A stretch of 7,446 bases of DNA, taken from Clostridiales bacterium. GTDB taxonomy: Bacteria; Bacillota; Clostridia; Lachnospirales; Lachnospiraceae. Each line of letters begins with the position of its first letter. Within the stretch, counting starts at the first letter, position 1. This document shows positions 4,855 to 7,446 of the stretch, in pieces. Below the pieces are notes generated by a model, which was not told the origin of the DNA, ran no database searches, and worked only from the letters and a program-made list of their open reading frames with translations. A program made the position numbers and the translations under genes. Location of the stretch: positions 1-7,446 of the forward strand of contig DXXQ01000095.1 of NCBI GenBank assembly GCA_019416265.1. The letters are read 5' to 3'.

Positions 4855-7446
4855 TATACACCTCCTAATGCAAATGGATTCTTTCCATTACGGCTCTGTC
4901 TTAATTCCGCCTCATCAATGATAATGTCCAGAAGCGTTCTTCCGGCAACATTTACCGCCACATCGTAAGTGTTTCCGCCTGATCCTCCATTTTCTTCCCG
5001 GATAATCTTTCGTATCAGCCCTTCCGGCGCCTCAATGTTATTTCCGTGCTTCTGATCACCGAGCACTGCAAGGAATTCTGACCTCGGAGGGATAACCGCT
5101 CCCTGCGCCAGATATGGGATTGTCCCTACTCTCGGGAGATTCATCCAATAATTTCCCCAGTACCGGGTATGGGTCATTGGATTATAGAAATTATAAGAAA
5201 AGGTAAACGCCCGTTCTATGCCGCCAATTGAGCTGTTGATATTGTGGATCATGTTATTTACCTTCGAAACAATGTTGTTCAGTTCGTAGGTGATCGCATT
5301 GCTGGCGCCGGAAATACCGGACACGATCGCATTATACATTCTATTGCTGAAACTCTGCATAGAGGAAACAATGTTCTCCATTCTGACGTTTATCCCGTTT
5401 TCCATGTTCTCCATTTCCACATCCACGATCTGTTTCCGTGCGTATTCCCACTTTGAAGTAGAAATATTGTACATAGACGTAAAGTAGCTCCTTACCGTCT
5501 CTGTCATCTCCGCCAGCTTCATGGCTGCTGCCTGTTTCATCTTATCCAGATTCTTCTTTACTTCGCTGGAAGAATTGCCCCATTTCTGGACGGTATCCTC
5601 GTTCACCTCACCGAAGTTCTGCTTTGTTACCCTGCTTACTTCCTTCATATTGGTTTCTGCAGCATTTTTCATATTTCCAGTAGCTGTTACTACGTTTTCC
5701 TCTGACGTCTTCATGGATTCTGATATCTGCTTCTGAGCTTCAGGAAGGTTCTGCACCGCACTTTTTCTAACATCCAAAGTGGCTTGCGGAAACTTCTTCC
5801 CAAGAATCTTTACCAGTTCATCTGCCGGCACTCCAGCCGCCTTTAACTGGCCAACCACCATATCCATAGCCTGCTGCGCCGTGGTTGCCGATGGAAGAGT
5901 ATTATCCAGAGAGAACAATACGCCCTGATAGGTTCCGCTGAATTCGGATCCGGATACGGAAAGCTCCCATAGGGAGTCCCGGATTCCGCCAATAGCTTCT
6001 TTTGCAGTCAATCCGGACAGATTTATTGTTTCTGCAGTCTGTGACATGCCTTCCCCAAGTGTCTGAGCACTCTGAGCAAGAAGATCTACATTATCTTTTA
6101 CCTGTCCCGTCCAGTAATTGTTATCCTGGAGAACAGCATTTACATTCTGGGTAGATACTCCCCATTCTGCGAATTTCTGCATAACCGTATTTGCCATTTG
6201 TTCTGCAGACATTCCCGCATCTTCGCAGGAATCTACAATCTTTCCAATTTCTCTTGCCTGTTCATCGGAAATTATTCCTACCTGCTGAAGGCTTCCTGCC
6301 AGTGTGTTAAGGGATGCTCCCATGGTAGACAGCTCGCCATTTCCTCCCTGGATCCTTTCTACCAGGCCGACTAATCCTTTTGTCAATCCAACCGTTCCTG
6401 CAGTTACTGCTGCGATTAATCCGGCAGTTCCGACTAATGGACTAAGACTTGATGCAAGAGAAGAAAACCCTCCGCTTGCTCCGCCGGCGGCTTTTCCGAG
6501 ACTGCCCAGTAAATCTCCGGCCTGGCTGGTTCCTTTTCCAAAAAGACTTTTAAGCATCTTTGCAACATAGGAAATATTCTCCTCGCTGATCAGTTTTTTC
6601 CCAATTGCGCCTACAACCAGCTTCACCAGGGAACTGATCCCTGTAATATCTGCGATCTTCACAAGAACAAATGCGCGTCCGAGAAAAGCAGCTATTTTTC
6701 CTGCAGTGCCGCTTTCTTCCAGTCCATCAAATACTCCTCCCAGAACTTCTTTGATAATGTCACCGATCCGGCTCAAATGGCTTAACCAGTCAATCTCTCC
6801 AAGAAACTCTCCTACACCTCGGCCAAAAGACTCCCAGTCTGTTGTTTCTGCGATTTCAAGCAAGGCATCCAGCAGATTTGCAATAAATATATTCAGCTTT
6901 TCTCCATTGCCTTTCCAGTCAAATTCGGTAAAGAATGTGTTCATACCGCCTGCGACATTATCTACCAGCTGCTGCCAGTCAAAGTTTACCGCGAAGCTGT
7001 AAAGTGACGTGAAAGCACCGTTTAAGCCGGTCGCCAGAGTATCTCCGATTTCTGCAAAAGAAATCCTCCTGAAAGCCCCATTTAAAGCATCTGCTATAGC
7101 TTTTCCAATATCTTCGTAAGGAAGGTTATGTACCATTCCATTAAAGATATCCCAGGAAACCATGAACCAGTTCCCCAGAAGTTCGCCCAGGTTGTTCCAG
7201 TCCACTTCATGGACGATCCCGGTGATTCCCTCTGCGAATTTCTTTCCAAGATTCTTCCAGTCAATGCCTGTGATCAGGAGATTCAGGGTGTTAACAATCG
7301 TATTCACTCCTGCTCCGAGGGTTCTTCCAAGCAAATCCCAGTCAATATTATCAACCAGGCTGTTAAAGGTTCTTGTAAAAGCATCTACAAATGGAATGAC
7401 TTTAGGGCCTACATTGTCCCAATTGATTGCGGCATATATTCTTTCC
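4854..7446 (-). CDS. Phage tail tape measure protein, C-terminal 863 residues (start outside the window)
   Basis: Tape measure proteins fill the tail tube lumen during assembly, set tail length and are ejected with the DNA. Counting from the window edge, residues 1-230 are an array of Asp-Trp repeats. Residues about 250-285 (A-F-V-L-V-K-I-A-D-I, then L-V-K-L-V-V-G-A-I-G) and 335-365 (V-G-T-A-G-L-I-A-A-V-T-A-G-T-V-G-L) are hydrophobic, as is usual for membrane-active parts of the family. Residues about 570-750 are rich in long polar helices. The C-terminus (P-P-R-S-E-F-L-A-V-L-G-D-Q-K-H-G, then N-I-E-A-P) is a pattern I recognise from many Firmicutes tape measures. I see no lysozyme or M23 peptidase motif in the visible part. 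The TTG at 7334 is not the true start: the frame is open upstream to 7446, with another repeat unit and no strong Shine-Dalgarno site before it. The stop TAA (4856-4854) overlaps the next ATG. Confidence 0.93.
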   Translation of the reverse strand, partial: ERIYAAINWDNVGPKVIPFVDAFTRTFNSLVDNIDWDLLGRTLGAGVNTIVNTLNLLITGIDWKNLGKKFAEGITGIVHEVDWNNLGELLGNWFMVSWDIFNGMVHNLPYEDIGKAIADALNGAFRRISFAEIGDTLATGLNGAFTSLYSFAVNFDWQQLVDNVAGGMNTFFTEFDWKGNGEKLNIFIANLLDALLEIAETTDWESFGRGVGEFLGEIDWLSHLSRIGDIIKEVLGGVFDGLEESGTAGKIAAFLGRAFVLVKIADITGISSLVKLVVGAIGKKLISEENISYVAKMLKSLFGKGTSQAGDLLGSLGKAAGGASGGFSSLASSLSPLVGTAGLIAAVTAGTVGLTKGLVGLVERIQGGNGELSTMGASLNTLAGSLQQVGIISDEQAREIGKIVDSCEDAGMSAEQMANTVMQKFAEWGVSTQNVNAVLQDNNYWTGQVKDNVDLLAQSAQTLGEGMSQTAETINLSGLTAKEAIGGIRDSLWELSVSGSEFSGTYQGVLFSLDNTLPSATTAQQAMDMVVGQLKAAGVPADELVKILGKKFPQATLDVRKSAVQNLPEAQKQISESMKTSEENVVTATGNMKNAAETNMKEVSRVTKQNFGEVNEDTVQKWGNSSSEVKKNLDKMKQAAAMKLAEMTETVRSYFTSMYNISTSKWEYARKQIVDVEMENMENGINVRMENIVSSMQSFSNRMYNAIVSGISGASNAITYELNNIVSKVNNMIHNINSSIGGIERAFTFSYNFYNPMTHTRYWGNYWMNLPRVGTIPYLAQGAVIPPRSEFLAVLGDQKHGNNIEAPEGLIRKIIREENGGSGGNTYDVAVNVAGRTLLDIIIDEAELRQSRNGKNPFALGGV
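4861..4866 (-). promoter_or_regulatory. Shine-Dalgarno site for the small tail protein
   Basis: The minus strand reads AGGAGG followed by 6 bases (TGTATA) and the ATG at 4854-4852, an ideal arrangement. The site lies inside the last codons of the tape measure gene, where GGAGGTGTA gives the Gly-Gly-Val C-terminus. With the TAATG overlap this points to coupled translation. Confidence 0.85.
6786..7421 (-). repeat. Array of Asp-Trp repeats in the tape measure, alternating 27 and 20 residues
   Basis: Ten units each open with an aromatic residue after a short strand-like start, approximately [IVF]-D-W-x(2)-[LI]-G-x(2)-[LVI]. The aromatic codons start (minus strand) at 7421, 7340, 7259, 7199, 7118, 7058, 6977, 6917, 6836 and 6788. 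Spacings in residues are 27, 27, 20, 27, 20, 27, 20, 27 and 16. The residue is Trp in eight units, Tyr and Phe in the fifth and sixth. On the plus strand most units show a CCAGTC word. The first unit starts 8 residues inside the window, so the array may continue outside it. Confidence 0.92.

Noticed and set aside
7332..7334. TTG as the start of the tape measure gene
   Set aside because: The frame is open upstream to the window edge and encodes another complete repeat unit (I-N-W start) with the same 27-residue spacing, so the TTG is an internal Leu codon.
6786..7421. Repeated CCAGTC words as a possible DNA repeat or CRISPR-like array
   Set aside because: The words fall exactly on Asp-Trp codons in one frame, and the DNA between them varies while the protein pattern is kept. 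They are coding repeats.

Overview
The window is a piece of the tail and baseplate late operon of a tailed (siphovirus-type) bacteriophage or prophage. Every gene lies on the minus strand, so transcription runs from position 7446 towards 1. The host is most likely a low-to-moderate GC Gram-positive bacterium, probably a gut clostridium of the Lachnospiraceae type. The reasons are near-consensus AGGAGG ribosome binding sites at every start, use of TTG and GTG starts, and protein modules I recognise from prophages of Clostridia. This host call is an inference: no host gene, integrase or attachment site is present.

Layout in transcription order. (1) 7446-4854: the C-terminal 863 residues of a tape measure protein whose start lies outside the window. 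Its left part carries an array of Asp-Trp repeats with alternating 27- and 20-residue spacing. (2) 4854-4477: a 125-residue tail protein resembling the DUF6711 family, in the slot usually held by a distal tail (Dit) protein. (3) 4480-1208: a 1090-residue tail-tip protein with a Tal/gp27-like hub N-terminus, several adhesion-type modules and a C-terminal S74 (endosialidase-type) self-cleaving chaperone. (4) 1206-235: a 323-residue tail fibre or baseplate accessory protein. Its start is better placed at a GTG than at the upstream in-frame TTG. (5) 220-1: the first part of another structural protein that runs out of the window and shares a short module with the fibre gene.

The genes form one tightly coupled unit. 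Junctions are a 1-base overlap (TAATG), a 4-base overlap (TTGA), a 1-base gap and a 14-base gap. Three of the Shine-Dalgarno sequences are coded inside the tail end of the preceding gene. No promoter, terminator, RNA gene, CRISPR array, transposon or intergenic region over 15 bases is visible. The proteins should act together: the tape measure sets tail length, the small protein and Tal close the tube and form the baseplate hub, and the fibre proteins contact the host surface.

I see no convincing undescribed system here. The most unusual signals are the regular two-length repeat in the tape measure, the S74 chaperone fused to the hub protein, and the compact protein in the Dit position.
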